In this document: positions 17,691 through 26,915 of the stretch, in pieces
Layout of the letters: each line of letters opens with the position of its first letter
Numbering within the stretch: the first letter of the stretch is position 1
Origin: Peribacillus sp. ACCC06369
Lineage (GTDB): Bacteria > Bacillota > Bacilli > Bacillales > DSM-1321
NCBI RefSeq assembly: GCF_030348945.1
Contig: NZ_JAUCEN010000002.1
Location: 4,650,001-4,714,000, forward strand
DNA: 64,000 nt
Reading direction: 5' to 3'
The notes under the pieces: model-generated
What the model was told of the DNA's origin: nothing
What the model saw: only the letters and a program-made list of their open reading frames with translations
Database searches by the model: none
Program-made: the position numbers and the translations under genes

Positions 17691-17849
17691 TCATTTTTCT
17701 AAATTTTAACATTATTGTATTAATAGTGTAAACGTCATAATTTTCAACGCAAAAAAACTCATTCAAAAATAAATGAGTTAGCAAAACAAGTTATGGATTT
17801 TTCGCTCTAGTTCCCGGATAGTACACAGGATGACATAATTTCAGTTGAT

Positions 17850-18041
17850 TTACCTTAGAGAAAACAATTTTAACAACGGATTCTTTTTCTTATCCGTTAT
17901 CCTTAACTCATTCATTATGATTTGATCCTCATGATCGGCTATCCATTTCCTAAGTGCATCTTTATCCTGGCATTGTGTTAAATATGTCTGTCCACCCTTG
18001 CCTGTAGCGTTAATAACATATCTATTGAACGTCTTCTCCAT
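17850..18041 (-). CDS. Small conserved-looking protein of unknown function
   Basis: A 63-residue soluble, charged protein (MEKTFNRYVINATGKGG, then DKDALRKWIADHEDQ, ending NPLLKLFSLR). ATG 18041 is preceded by AAGGCGGGC at a good distance. The pattern of a short beta hairpin followed by helix resembles small Bacillus proteins of unknown role, but I cannot name a family. It stands alone between the MFS leader and the ktr riboswitch region. Confidence 0.6.
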   Translation of the reverse strand: MEKTFNRYVINATGKGGQTYLTQCQDKDALRKWIADHEDQIIMNELRITDKKKNPLLKLFSLR

Positions 18042-18384
18042 AATTGCCCGCCTTTTTTATAAAATGTTTGAAACCTTTAAATAAGAATGCCATACTTTTT
18101 TTTTTATGATTTTCAAAAGAAAAATAATTTATTTATATTAGAAAATAGATTTGCAATGACATGTTCTGCTTGAAAGTATTGAATAAAGTACATCGATGTT
18201 GGTCATCATAATCGCCTTAATCGAACCTATCATAATGTGCTAACTAATATTTGTCAATACGTTTTTAAAATGTAAATAAAACGTAAATTTTCAGTCTTGT
18301 TAAAGAAATATTTTTTTACACTTTAGGGGTTTACAACTGCTAAATGATGGGAGTAGAATACGTTTATCAATTTAATGCATTTCG
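18042..18384. other. AT-rich intergenic region
   Basis: No gene is seen. The right end should carry the promoter of the riboswitch-ktrBA transcript; a TTTACA (near 18313) to TAGAAT (near 18353) region is AT-rich but no clean hexamer pair stands out. Confidence 0.4.
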
Positions 18385-18547
18385 GCCAAAACTCAAGGGA
18401 ATTGAGTACGGAGGACCCAATCATTTGGGGTTAATTCTGCCTTGCAGAAGGGATGAGATCAGCTCTTTCGCCATCCTACCCGTCAGCTAACTTCGTCGGC
18501 TAAAGCGAAGGAGGTCATAAGACCGCCTATTTCGGGAGCTTTTTTTG
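18385..18547 (+). promoter_or_regulatory. c-di-AMP riboswitch (ydaO-yuaA type)
   Basis: It carries the conserved blocks of the family in order: CGGAGGACCCAA, TTTGGGGTTAATTC, a GGGATGAGATCAGC stretch, TTTCGCCATCCTACCCGTCAGCTAAC, then CTTCGTCGGC, followed by an expression platform with a hairpin and T7 (18541-18546). This class turns off potassium uptake genes when c-di-AMP is high and is known upstream of ktrAB in Bacillus. Here ktrB starts 138 bp downstream. Confidence 0.92.
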
Positions 18548-18684
18548 CACTCTTTTTGTGACAAAAAAGCCTTTCGATGTTTTCGCAGGTCTTTTTATTA
18601 TGCTTTGAAAAAGATTTATAAAGAGGATTGATGGTTAAGATTTCATAAGTTTTACACAATATTTTTATAGGTAGGGATGATCAT

Positions 18685-20022
18685 TTGATAAAAGCAAAAA
18701 ATTTATTGGATCCGCCAAAAATCCTTGTACTCGGCTTTGCCATCCTGATACTTATTGGGGCCTATTTGCTGACCCTGCCGATTTCGACTGAAAATGGGAA
18801 TGGCCTTTCTTTTCTGGATGCTTTATTCACCTCAACCTCCGCTACATGTGTAACAGGGCTTGTGGTGGTGGATACGGGAACGACTTTCACCACCTTTGGT
18901 GAGTTGGTCATCTTAACACTGATTCAGATAGGCGGCCTAGGGTTCATGACATTTGCCACGTTTTTCTTTTTCTTATTAGGCAAAAAGATTTCTTTAAAAG
19001 GCAGGTTACTCTTGCAGGAGTCCTTAAATAATCTATCCATGGCAGGTGTAGTCAAGTTAGTAAAACGGCTTTTAATTTTCACGGCCATCATTGAAGGCGT
19101 GGGTGCCCTTATCTTATCAATCCGCTTTTCTTTTGACATGCCAGTCGGCAAGGCGATCTATTACGGGGTTTTTCATTCCATATCGAATTTCAATAACGCC
19201 GGCTTTGATTTAATGGGGGAATTCAGGAGTTTGACCCCTTATGTATCGGACCCATTCGTAACCCTTACCGTCGCCTTCCTCATCACGTTTGGCGGAATAG
19301 GTTTTATCGTAATGAATGAACTATACGAATATCGTGAAACCCATCGTTTATCCGTACATACCAAGGTTGTTCTGATGACTAGCTTGACCCTTACAATCGT
19401 CGGCGCAATTTTAATCTTTTTATTCGAGTTCGGTAATGCCAAAACATTGCAGCCTTTATCTTTCATGGGTAAAGCGTTATCGTCTTTATTTCAATCGGTT
19501 TCACCAAGGACAGCAGGCTCCAATACGTTGAATATCCCTGATTTAACTCAACCTACATTACTGCTCATCATTTTCTTGATGTTCGTTGGGGCATCACCCG
19601 GATCGACTGGCGGCGGGATTAAAACAACAACATTTGCGACGCTTCTTGGAACGGTTTGGTCACAGATTAAAGGAAAGGGTGATGTGGTATTATTCCGTCA
19701 CCGCATTTTGAATGAAACCATCTTTAAATCATTATCCGTTACATTCATCGGGGGCTTCCTCGTTTCAATCATTTCCATTCTGCTGACCATCACAGAAAGC
19801 GGAAGTGATTTCTTGATGATTTTATTTGAAGCCACTTCAGCATTCGCCACAGTGGGGCTTTCAATGGGTTTGACCCCCGAATTATCACCTGTTGGCCGAT
19901 TGCTCATCATTTTCACGATGTTTGCAGGCCGGGTGGGTCCTTTGACTTTGGCCTTTGCCATCGCAATGAGGCGTAAGCCAGATCCCTTCCGTCATCCAAA
20001 AGGGAAAATCATGATTGGTTAA
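18685..20022 (+). CDS. ktrB: Ktr potassium uptake system, membrane subunit
   Basis: A 445-residue TrkH/KtrB-type channel subunit built from four M1-P-M2 repeats. Selectivity-filter-like loops are visible: SATCVTGLVV (about 51), NFNNAGFD (about 170), SPRTAGSNT (about 273) and ATSAFATVGLS (about 390). The gate-region run of glycines SPGSTGGGIKTTT near 307 is conserved. The TTG start at 18685 follows TAGGTAGGGATG. It forms an operon with ktrA 20 bp downstream, under the c-di-AMP riboswitch. Whether it is the ktrAB or ktrCD orthologue is best judged by the adjacent ktrA, which favours ktrB. Confidence 0.93.
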   Translation: MIKAKNLLDPPKILVLGFAILILIGAYLLTLPISTENGNGLSFLDALFTSTSATCVTGLVVVDTGTTFTTFGELVILTLIQIGGLGFMTFATFFFFLLGKKISLKGRLLLQESLNNLSMAGVVKLVKRLLIFTAIIEGVGALILSIRFSFDMPVGKAIYYGVFHSISNFNNAGFDLMGEFRSLTPYVSDPFVTLTVAFLITFGGIGFIVMNELYEYRETHRLSVHTKVVLMTSLTLTIVGAILIFLFEFGNAKTLQPLSFMGKALSSLFQSVSPRTAGSNTLNIPDLTQPTLLLIIFLMFVGASPGSTGGGIKTTTFATLLGTVWSQIKGKGDVVLFRHRILNETIFKSLSVTFIGGFLVSIISILLTITESGSDFLMILFEATSAFATVGLSMGLTPELSPVGRLLIIFTMFAGRVGPLTLAFAIAMRRKPDPFRHPKGKIMIG

Positions 20023-20042
20023 CCAAAACTGAAGGAGTGTAA

Positions 20043-20702
20043 ATGATGGGAAAACGACAATATGCCGTGATCGGTTTAGGCAGATTCGGAAGTAGTGTGG
20101 CAGATAGATTATATACCGCTGGCCAAGAGGTATTGGGTATTGATATCAGCGAGGAAAGAGTCGAGAATGCGGAACTGAGCGTTACCCATGCAGTCATGGC
20201 GGATACCACTGAAGAAGAGACATTGAAATCCATCGGAATCCGTAATTTTGATTGTGTCATCGTAGCCATCGGAAATGATATGCAATCAAGCATTTTGACT
20301 ACCTTGCTTTTAAAAGAGCTTGGGGTCAAAAAGGTCATTGCCAAAGCACTTAATAAAAATCACGGTCAGGTGCTCACTAAAGTTGGTGCCGACTGGGTCA
20401 TCTATCCTGAGAGGGATATGGGGGAACGGGTCGCGAATCAGCTCCTGTTCCCTAACATGCTGAACTATATCGAGCTGTCTAAAGAATACAATATCGAGGA
20501 AATCATCCTCCCCATGAGCATGAAGGGAAAAAGCCTCAGGGAACTTGATTTACGCGCAAAATATAATATCAGCGTCATTGCCATCGTGAGTAACGGAGAA
20601 ATTATCATAGCACCGTCACCAGATCAGGATATCCATGAAAAAGATATGCTTTTGGTCGTTGGCAATAAAGAAGACCTAGCCGTCTTTGCAAATATTGAAT
20701 AA
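20043..20702 (+). CDS. ktrA: Ktr potassium uptake system, cytosolic regulatory subunit
   Basis: A 219-residue RCK protein. Residues 5-125 are the nucleotide-binding TrkA-N Rossmann domain (YAVIGLGRFGSSVADRL, with Asp at the end of strand 2 in GIDIS). Residues 135-219 are the TrkA-C domain, where c-di-AMP binds in studied homologues. A ring of KtrA gates KtrB in response to ATP/ADP. It starts 20 bp after ktrB with GAAGGAGTG as ribosome binding site, so the pair is one transcript. Confidence 0.95.
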   Translation: MMGKRQYAVIGLGRFGSSVADRLYTAGQEVLGIDISEERVENAELSVTHAVMADTTEEETLKSIGIRNFDCVIVAIGNDMQSSILTTLLLKELGVKKVIAKALNKNHGQVLTKVGADWVIYPERDMGERVANQLLFPNMLNYIELSKEYNIEEIILPMSMKGKSLRELDLRAKYNISVIAIVSNGEIIIAPSPDQDIHEKDMLLVVGNKEDLAVFANIE

Positions 20703-20706
20703 TCCG

Positions 20707-20750
20707 GTAGGTGGCCGGCTTTTGCCTTATGGAGCCCGCCACCTATTTTG
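20707..20750 (+). terminator. Terminator after ktrA
   Basis: TAGGTGGC...GCCACCTA is followed by TTTTG. It lies just after the ktrA stop. Confidence 0.65.
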
Positions 20751-20771
20751 AATGTAGCATCACCTATACAT

Positions 20772-20803
20772 GCGAGAAGACCGCCATATGGAGGTCTTCT
20801 CGC
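20772..20803. terminator. Perfect hairpin between convergent genes
   Basis: GCGAGAAGACC and GGTCTTCTCGC form a perfect 11-bp stem. It sits between ktrA and the convergent RsbR-like gene and probably ends the latter. Confidence 0.6.
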
Positions 20804-20846
20804 TGAAATTTATAACGAGCATACCCTTGCCATGTATATGTATGTA

Positions 20847-21680
20847 TTATTTTATCGTACTGATCGCTTGGGCAAGAGTAGACTTTATCGTCACTTTATC
20901 AAAAGGCAGTTGAAGCTTAACGGCAGTCATGGCTATTTCCGGCCGAAGTCCTGAAAGGGTTGTATGAATTCCGATCAAATGTAAGGATTCAATCAATTGT
21001 GACAGTTGGTGGGCGGATGCACTATCTATTGCATGAACGCCCGATAGGTCAATGAAAAGCCTGGTGACATTTTTTTCAGCGCACTTTTGTAAGGTGTTTT
21101 CAAGCAAGGACATGCCCCTCGTCGTGTCAATATCGCCTATCAGGGGAAGCAACGCGGTATTATCTTTAAGGGAAATGATGGGCGTGCTCAATTCATCGAT
21201 CGTGGCCTGTTGGGCTTTCATAATTTTATTGGCATATTTATGATTCGCTTCCGTAAACCTCTCCATCACTTCACTGAACACCTTGACCACTATCCGATAC
21301 CAGGAATTTACTTCCTCCCGTGTATATCGATCTCCATGCAATCCCACAAATCGGTCAATGTAATCCAGATATTGCTCTTGCGTTCGAAAAAACTCCCTCA
21401 ATATAAAATAGATGGGTGTGTTTAAATGCTGCTCATCCTGACCGATATCTTCAATCCACTCATCAAGACGCTTAAAGAATTCCCTTTCCTCTGTAACAAA
21501 TATCTGAAAGAAATGTAAGTGGAATTCATTATTTTGTTGCTTCAGTTTTTTAATCACTTTGGGATCGGGTGAGCTATAAACCCCCGACTTATCATTTTTA
21601 TTCAATGTTGCGTACCAATCCTCAGTCAATTGAGCTGCCTCACCTAATAAAAAGGAATATAGTTCTTTATTTCTGTGCAT
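20847..21680 (-). CDS. RsbR-like STAS protein (stressosome component)
   Basis: A 277-residue protein. The N-terminal 150 residues form a helical, non-haem globin-like sensor region; residues 160-277 are a STAS domain with the RsbR block LPLIGDIDTTRG and the phosphoacceptor region LSGVHAIDSASAHQL. In RsbRA the two modified residues are Thr; the second site here is Ser (IDS). Such proteins assemble with RsbS and RsbT into stressosomes that control sigma-B. The ATG at 21680 follows AGGTGGAGGAG at proper spacing; a GTG four codons upstream is inside that site. No rsbS/rsbT are nearby. Confidence 0.85.
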   Translation of the reverse strand: MHRNKELYSFLLGEAAQLTEDWYATLNKNDKSGVYSSPDPKVIKKLKQQNNEFHLHFFQIFVTEEREFFKRLDEWIEDIGQDEQHLNTPIYFILREFFRTQEQYLDYIDRFVGLHGDRYTREEVNSWYRIVVKVFSEVMERFTEANHKYANKIMKAQQATIDELSTPIISLKDNTALLPLIGDIDTTRGMSLLENTLQKCAEKNVTRLFIDLSGVHAIDSASAHQLSQLIESLHLIGIHTTLSGLRPEIAMTAVKLQLPFDKVTIKSTLAQAISTIK

Positions 21681-21692
21681 AAACTCCTCCAC

Positions 21693-22027
21693 CTATTTAA
21701 TTTTTTTATAATATCTAATGCTATTAAAGACTGAATCAGCATTGTCAGGGTATTGAAAGTTAACCGTTTTATCAACAAAAGAAGCATCGAAGATAACCGC
21801 TTCAATACTTAAGATCCCATGCCAATGGTCCCTTCATTCCATATACCTTCCCAGCTGTTTTTGAAACCATACAACCACTGATTTTTCAAAAAAAAAAATC
21901 TGCAAGAACATTCATCTATCATTCTGGTAAAGCAGCATTCACCAAATCGTATTTTTTTGTTATAGTTTACCATTTTTATTTTTTGTTAACAAATTCACCG
22001 CCATCCTGCCCCTTTTCTTTATCACGT
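21693..22027. other. Intergenic region, nothing recognised
   Basis: An AT-rich stretch with poly-A runs. I see no gene, repeat or RNA motif apart from the terminator at its right end. Confidence 0.5.
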
Positions 22028-22051
22028 AAAAAAGGACCTGATCCCAGATCC
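22028..22051 (-). terminator. Terminator of methyltransferase 1
   Basis: On the minus strand the short stem GGATCTG...CAGGTCC is followed by TTTTTT. Confidence 0.6.
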
Positions 22052-22107
22052 TCCGTTCAGTGAAATTGAGCTATACTATCCACATAACCTAATTAACACC
22101 ATGAGAA

Positions 22108-22821
22108 TTACCTTTTCATAAATATTGCGGTCCATAAACCCTGCACCCCAAAGGTTTCATCAGATTGTTCCATTTTCCTCATTTTACGTATTTCCACCAC
22201 TTCAAAATCCTTGAAGATCATTCTAAGTTTTTCTTCAGTAAAACCTAATCCGCCTTTAAGGCTTCTTTGCCTATATACCTCCCAATCCGAGATATCTGCA
22301 CCACCCAATATGCCGCCTTCCACAAAACAAGTAATCGAATACATTCCCTTAGGCCTTAACGCCTTTTTCACCATCTCTAAATAATTGATCCTTCGATGTG
22401 GAGCAATATGATGAAAACAACCTGAATCATATACAAAGTCATATTGCCCTTCCCCAATGTCCAATTCAAACATATTCCTTTGAATGAAGTTCACGTGCAC
22501 TTTGCTTTCTTCCGCTCGTTCTTTCCCCCATTCCAAGGCTTCCTTTGAAAGATCCACCGCATCAACGGAACAGCCCTTTTGAGCAAGGTAAATAGCATTT
22601 CTTCCAGGTCCGCACCCAAGCTCAAGAACCTTTCCTGACCCAAGTAACCCACTATCAAAGTATTGAACCAAATTCTCATCAGGGAGGTTTCCGAAAAAGG
22701 GAATCCCTTTTTCACGGTCTTCATAAAAACCATTCCAGAATGCAGTGGGCTCACGCAATAACGAGTCCAGCATGTTCAATAGATCTTCATAGGTTGTAAT
22801 CGTCTCCGACAAAACCCTCAC
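22108..22821 (-). CDS. SAM-dependent methyltransferase (class I)
   Basis: A 237-residue protein. Motif I is VLELGCGPGRNAIYLA (about 66-81), the acidic end of strand 2 is in VDAVDLS, and motif IV is FVYDSGCFHHIAP. The long N-terminal segment with AFWNGFYEDREKGIPFF is typical of the tellurite/thiopurine-methyltransferase-like group. The substrate is unknown. The start is uncertain: GTG 22821 lies very near GGGAAGAG, while a TTG three codons on (22812) has GAGGTGAGG upstream. Confidence 0.8.
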   Translation of the reverse strand: MRVLSETITTYEDLLNMLDSLLREPTAFWNGFYEDREKGIPFFGNLPDENLVQYFDSGLLGSGKVLELGCGPGRNAIYLAQKGCSVDAVDLSKEALEWGKERAEESKVHVNFIQRNMFELDIGEGQYDFVYDSGCFHHIAPHRRINYLEMVKKALRPKGMYSITCFVEGGILGGADISDWEVYRQRSLKGGLGFTEEKLRMIFKDFEVVEIRKMRKMEQSDETFGVQGLWTAIFMKR

Positions 22822-23023
22822 CTCTTCCCATTAAATCCCACCACTTAATTATATCGATTTCGGTCGGTTCCCATGTAACAGCTGCATCAAAAATGCGTTA
22901 CAGATGGCGTTCACACACTATTGGACCCCGTTGATTATTTAATGTCCACTGGCATTTAAAGGTATCAAGAATGTGCTCTAACTGCCTTCTGATAGTATTT
23001 ATCCACCATTACTTAATAACCCG

Positions 23024-23326
23024 TTGATCAGTCCTATATCCATAATAGATGAGGCAGGGGCTTTTTATTTACATGTCAATCATTACATGTACTTTACAGC
23101 GGATCAGGCTTACGTTTTCCTATATAAACAGACTGATCCATATGTAAGGCTGTATAGAAAAGAAGGACACTTAGAAGACTTAATTGGAATTTTTCTTTTT
23201 AAAAATCCTTTTAAAATAAGCCGACCTAAGGAAAAACAAACAAAAGGTATGATGGATGACGTAATAAGTGAGATTGAAGAGTATATGAACGATGACTGGA
23301 AATCATTCAGATTACCAAATCTATAA
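23024..23326 (+). CDS. Hypothetical protein (unrecognised, weak start)
   Basis: An open frame of 100 codons from a TTG. The product is soluble and reads like a true protein (GAFYLHVNHYMYFTADQAYV, then KEGHLEDLIGIFLF), ending in an acidic helix and DDWKSFRLPNL. No ribosome binding site precedes the TTG, so it may be the 3' part of a decayed gene or use a different start. It is flanked by methyltransferase genes on the other strand. Confidence 0.4.
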   Translation: MISPISIIDEAGAFYLHVNHYMYFTADQAYVFLYKQTDPYVRLYRKEGHLEDLIGIFLFKNPFKISRPKEKQTKGMMDDVISEIEEYMNDDWKSFRLPNL

Positions 23327-23407
23327 GAATATAAACTTCTTAAGTGTTTTCATGTTGAGCCCTTTCATTTTCGAGAATGTTTCCACACCTTTATAGGTCT
23401 TTACATG

Positions 23408-24031
23408 TCATATCCGTTTACTGATGATTATCTTTCTGTACATTCCATTCAGCATGATCGGTCGATCTTCTTCAATTTTCATATTCATTTCATGTCTACT
23501 GAACAAGTCCTCAAACCGCAAGCCAATATCTGTACCTAACAATCCAATGATGGGTCTCAGAACCTTTTTGGGTAATGAAAGCCGTTCATCTTTAGAAATG
23601 AACTTATCAAATAGTATTATTTTCCCCTCTCCTTTTAAAACCCTGATCATTTCCTGAAGGCATTGATTGGCATCAGGTACGACGGAAAGGACCAAACTTC
23701 CAAGTACATAGTCAAACGATTCATTATCGAATTCCATATTCTGTGCATCCATCTCCAGGAATTTGATCGTTGTATTTTCATATTTCCCCATCGCTTTCTT
23801 CAGCATATCGGCTGATAGATCTATCGCCGTTATCTCAAGGTCAAGGTTCTTGATCAACTCCAAATCGGCACCCGTACCTACGCCTACAAACAGAACCTTC
23901 TCATTATCATGAAAATGCATCTCTTCAAATATTCTTTTCCTGGCATCTAAAAAGAGATGAGAGTTGAAGATTTTATCATAAATCGGCGACCAAAACTTAT
24001 AAATCACTTTATTCCACGAATTATTCAACAT
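23408..24031 (-). CDS. SAM-dependent methyltransferase (UbiE/PmtA-like)
   Basis: A 207-residue class I methyltransferase. Motif I is VLFVGVGTGADLELI (about 46-60), strand 2 ends in ITAIDLS, and motif IV is FDYVLGSLVLSVVPD. The YKFWSPIYDKIF start is typical of the UbiE/phospholipid methyltransferase group. ATG 24031 follows AAGGGG by five bases; a GTG two codons earlier is closer to that site. The substrate cannot be assigned. Confidence 0.82.
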   Translation of the reverse strand: MLNNSWNKVIYKFWSPIYDKIFNSHLFLDARKRIFEEMHFHDNEKVLFVGVGTGADLELIKNLDLEITAIDLSADMLKKAMGKYENTTIKFLEMDAQNMEFDNESFDYVLGSLVLSVVPDANQCLQEMIRVLKGEGKIILFDKFISKDERLSLPKKVLRPIIGLLGTDIGLRFEDLFSRHEMNMKIEEDRPIMLNGMYRKIIISKRI

Positions 24032-24265
24032 CCCCACCCCTTACATACTTCTTCTATGTAGCATAATAAATCCCTTCCAAGCGGATATTATATCTGGCAA
24101 ATTAGTAAAATTAAAAATAGTATGCGACGCAGTGGTCCGCGATAACGGACATGTTTAAGAACGACCCTCCAAATATAAAGCCCCCAACTGACACACTCCA
24201 TATTATACAAATTACCTTGACTGTCATAGTAATACACTATAAGATATACCAAAGGAGGTGAGGAT

Positions 24266-24595
24266 TTGGTTGAACGTAAACTATCCTCTGACTTGCTTCG
24301 CGGACATGTAGATACGATGATTCTAAAACTCCTGCAAAGTGGCGATAAATATGGTTATGAAATCAGCAAACTGATATATGTGAGTTCAAATGAGCAATAT
24401 GAAATAAAGGAAGCTACGATGTATTCCAGCTTAAAACGTCTAGAAAAGGATGGTTGCATCCTCTCTTATTGGGGAGATGCTACACAAGGCGGAAGAAGGA
24501 AGTATTACAAAATCACCCCAATCGGGGAAGAGACATATACGCAAAATAAAAATGACTGGGAGCAGGCCAAGAGAATACTTGAACGCCTCTTGTAA
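24266..24595 (+). CDS. PadR-family transcriptional regulator
   Basis: A 109-residue winged-helix protein with the PadR block LRGHVDTMILKLLQSGDKYG (residues about 10-29) and EATMYSSLKRLEKDG, then the wing GGRRKYYKITPIG. The TTG start at 24266 is backed by a near-perfect AAAGGAGGTGA. It is the first gene of an operon with a pentapeptide-repeat protein (16 bp downstream) and a 32-residue membrane peptide. PadR proteins usually repress their own operon. Confidence 0.92.
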   Translation: MVERKLSSDLLRGHVDTMILKLLQSGDKYGYEISKLIYVSSNEQYEIKEATMYSSLKRLEKDGCILSYWGDATQGGRRKYYKITPIGEETYTQNKNDWEQAKRILERLL

Positions 24596-24611
24596 GAAAG
24601 GAAGATGAAAT

Positions 24612-25331
24612 GTGATTGAAAAACTGCATGCACATGTTCATAGCATTTTTGCCCCGTACAAAAATGCAAAAACCACAAAGGAATTGGAAGAAGAACTGCT
24701 GCAAAACTTACTGGAAAAATACAATGACCATAAAAGGAATGGCTCTAGTGAGCAAGAAGCTTATAAGCTGACTGTGGATTCAATTGGAGAAGTATCAGAG
24801 CTCATGGAATCACTCAACCTTCAGTATAACGAGCTTGAGCAGGCGATATCCATGGACTATTCCAGACACCGTTTATTGGATTCCGACTTCCGCTCGGTTT
24901 CCGTGCATGATGGGAAATTTAATTCCTGTGATTTAAGCCGTTCCGACTTCAGCCATTCGGACCTGACGAACAGCACATTTAAAAGCAGTAACTTAAATGA
25001 CTGCATCTTTGAAAACGCCAATTTAACTAGTACCTTATTTAAAAGTGCCAATTTAAAAGGCGTAACTTTCAAGAACAGCATTTATAACAAGACCCATTTT
25101 AAAGGCTGTAATTTATCTGGTCTTATATTTGATGGGGAAACATTCAACCAAACCGTTTTCGAGGGTTCTTCATTGAAAAAGGCATCATTTCGCGACGCCA
25201 CACTCATCAATGTTCAATTTCGGGTGTCCGATTTAAAGAAAATTGACTTTACGGGAGCTTCGATGGATAAACTCACTTACAACTTTTTACATGGAGGTAA
25301 GGTTGATCTTAGCGGCGTGACCATCATCTAA
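24612..25331 (+). CDS. Pentapeptide-repeat protein with N-terminal helical prefix domain
   Basis: A 239-residue protein. Residues 1-75 are a helical domain of the kind found with PadR regulators (KTTKELEEELLQNLLEKYND, then AYKLTVDSIGEVSELM), resembling permease-prefix/DUF1700 regions. Residues 80-239 are a right-handed pentapeptide-repeat helix with A(D/N)LXX units (CDLSRSDFSHSDLTNSTF, then ANLTSTLFKSANLKG). There is no membrane span. The GTG start at 24612 follows AAAGGAAGATG. The neighbouring regulator and membrane peptide suggest a sensing or protection role, but this is inference. Confidence 0.82.
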   Translation: MIEKLHAHVHSIFAPYKNAKTTKELEEELLQNLLEKYNDHKRNGSSEQEAYKLTVDSIGEVSELMESLNLQYNELEQAISMDYSRHRLLDSDFRSVSVHDGKFNSCDLSRSDFSHSDLTNSTFKSSNLNDCIFENANLTSTLFKSANLKGVTFKNSIYNKTHFKGCNLSGLIFDGETFNQTVFEGSSLKKASFRDATLINVQFRVSDLKKIDFTGASMDKLTYNFLHGGKVDLSGVTII

Positions 25332-25344
25332 GGAGGAATTTCCA

Positions 25345-25443
25345 ATGACTTTACCGATAGCGATTGTCGTATCCACCTCAATCATTTGCGTGACCGTATT
25401 TCTGACTGCGGTCGTTTTAAAAGGAATGAGCATGGGGGAATGA
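25345..25443 (+). CDS. 32-residue membrane peptide
   Basis: A small frame starting MTLPIAIVVSTSIICVTVFL and ending KGMSMGE: one membrane span with a short charged tail. It has a strong ribosome binding site (AAGGAGGAAT, 13 bp after the pentapeptide gene stop) and is followed by a strong terminator, so it is very likely the third gene of the PadR operon. It resembles the small membrane proteins often found in Bacillus PadR-controlled operons; no function is known to me. Confidence 0.7.
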   Translation: MTLPIAIVVSTSIICVTVFLTAVVLKGMSMGE

Positions 25444-25452
25444 TTCATCAAG

Positions 25453-25495
25453 AACCCTCTGCTAAGACATGAAACGTCTTGGCAGAGGGTTTTTC
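25453..25495 (+). terminator. Intrinsic terminator of the PadR operon
   Basis: A long stem of AACCCTCTGC and CAAGAC-type pairs closes on GCAGAGGGTT, followed by TTTTT. Confidence 0.88.
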
Positions 25496-25552
25496 GTATT
25501 TTCAATATACCTTTCTCATCATTCACCCCCCCATCCTCCCCTGCATGAACCT

Positions 25553-26452
25553 TTAGACTTCCACTTCAAATTCATTAACGTAGACAGCATTCCCTGTGAT
25601 TTCAATATCATAGTTGTCATGGTTTTTTGTAGCCGTAACGCGGACCCTGCCATCCTTTCCGATTTCAATTCCCTGTTCTATTAACAGGTGCAGCTCATTT
25701 TCACGGTCATCTTTTATGTATTTTGCATAATAAGCGCCCATTACACCTGAAGCCGTTCCTGTAACCGGGTCCTCAAGCGTACCTGAAAATGGCGAGGAGA
25801 AATGCCGGGCATGCATATGGGCATCCTGATCGTACGTTTCCAAGCAAAAGGGATGAACAGAAGCTCTTGGCATTTCCTTTAAAATTTGTGGAAACAGTTT
25901 ATTGTTCGCCTTCATCTTTTTGAATCCATTGAGGTCATTTATCGGAATCAGTAAAGTCCATAAACCTGTACTTCCATACATAATAGGTAACTCCGCTTCC
26001 AGATCTTCTATATCAAGTCCGAGGGAACTCGCTAAATCCCGCTTATCTCCGCTAAACTCTTCAAACGTTGGGGTAGCCTGCTTCATCGTAATGTATAGCT
26101 CTCGATCAGCCATCGTATGGATCTTGATTGGTAATATTCCCGCTCCTGTTTCAATCATCAGCTCATCTTTATCCAATAATCCTCTGGTCTTCAGTGCATG
26201 AATGGCAGCCATTGTCGCGTGTCCGCAAAGATTCATTTCGTGTCCTGGTGTAAAATAACGGATTCTAAGATCGGCAATATCGGACTCCATGGGAAAAGAG
26301 GTTTCATTGAACCCCACCTTCAGCGCTATATCCTGCATTTCCTTTTCCGTCAGTCCATCCGCATCTAAAACCACACCTGCCGGATTTCCTTTATTCGGTT
26401 TACTGCTGAACGCATCGTAATGAAAAACCCTAACCATTTTCAAATCTAACAT
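25553..26452 (-). CDS. PhzF-family isomerase
   Basis: A 299-residue PhzF/DapF-fold protein with all the usual landmarks: [16 protein letters not shown] (about 15-30), the catalytic Glu in GFNETSF (about 50), [12 protein letters not shown] and [16 protein letters not shown]. The family catalyses proton transfers on small cyclic or keto acids; the substrate of this group is unknown. ATG 26452 abuts AGGAG, so a TTG three codons later or ATG five codons later may be the real start. It is paralogous to the protein at 3861-4646. Confidence 0.9.
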   Translation of the reverse strand: MLDLKMVRVFHYDAFSSKPNKGNPAGVVLDADGLTEKEMQDIALKVGFNETSFPMESDIADLRIRYFTPGHEMNLCGHATMAAIHALKTRGLLDKDELMIETGAGILPIKIHTMADRELYITMKQATPTFEEFSGDKRDLASSLGLDIEDLEAELPIMYGSTGLWTLLIPINDLNGFKKMKANNKLFPQILKEMPRASVHPFCLETYDQDAHMHARHFSSPFSGTLEDPVTGTASGVMGAYYAKYIKDDRENELHLLIEQGIEIGKDGRVRVTATKNHDNYDIEITGNAVYVNEFEVEV

Positions 26453-26612
26453 CTCCTATTAACCGAATGGTGCTTCTCTTGAATAGTAATTCTATGTTCT
26501 TTATAAAATCCCTTTTTCGTCCAGTTTACCTATATTAAGAGAAACAACCATTGATTTTATTTTCTGACTATTGTACAATGACTCAAATTCATCTAATTTC
26601 ATTTAAAATTCC

Positions 26613-26873
26613 ATGAAGGGAAAAAGTACGTTATAGTTTCTGTTCCAAAGAGAGCTGGTGCTTTGCTGAAAGCCAGTGTCCAGAATATAACCGAAGATCA
26701 TCCCTGAGAAGTAAAGCCGAATCCTTAGTAAGCTTTATCGGTTTCCCCCGTTATAAGGGACAACGTATTATTGTACGTTCGTAAAGGGTAGTAATTTGCT
26801 TTCGAAGCATTTTATTAAACAAGAGTGGTACCGCGAGTTCAAATCTCGTCTCTTAATGAGACGGGATTTTTTG
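26613..26873 (+). promoter_or_regulatory. T-box leader upstream of the ATP-grasp gene
   Basis: A canonical T-box: stem I with the AGAGAGC bulge (26649-26655) and a GAAGATCATCC specifier region (26693-26703), then the T-box sequence AGAGTGGTACCGCG (26822-26835) and a terminator CTCGTCTC...GAGACGGGATTTTTT (26845-26872). The specifier is either ATC (Ile, 26697-26699, followed by the expected purine A) or GAT (Asp, one base earlier); ATC fits the usual spacing better. Low charging of that tRNA should allow read-through into the ATP-grasp gene. Confidence 0.93.
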
Positions 26874-26915
26874 TATTTAAATCAATGAAAATAAAGGCAA
26901 AGAGGTGCAGGTCTA

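Noticed and set aside
17536..17700. Overlapping leader frames of 12 and 36 codons in the MFS leader
   Set aside because: They lack clear ribosome binding sites and overlap the strong T-box-like stems, so I do not annotate them, though translation attenuation remains possible.
24130..24152. Small hairpin GTCCGCGATAACGGAC between the methyltransferase and PadR genes
   Set aside because: Short stem, no T-run, no position relative to a promoter that suggests a function.
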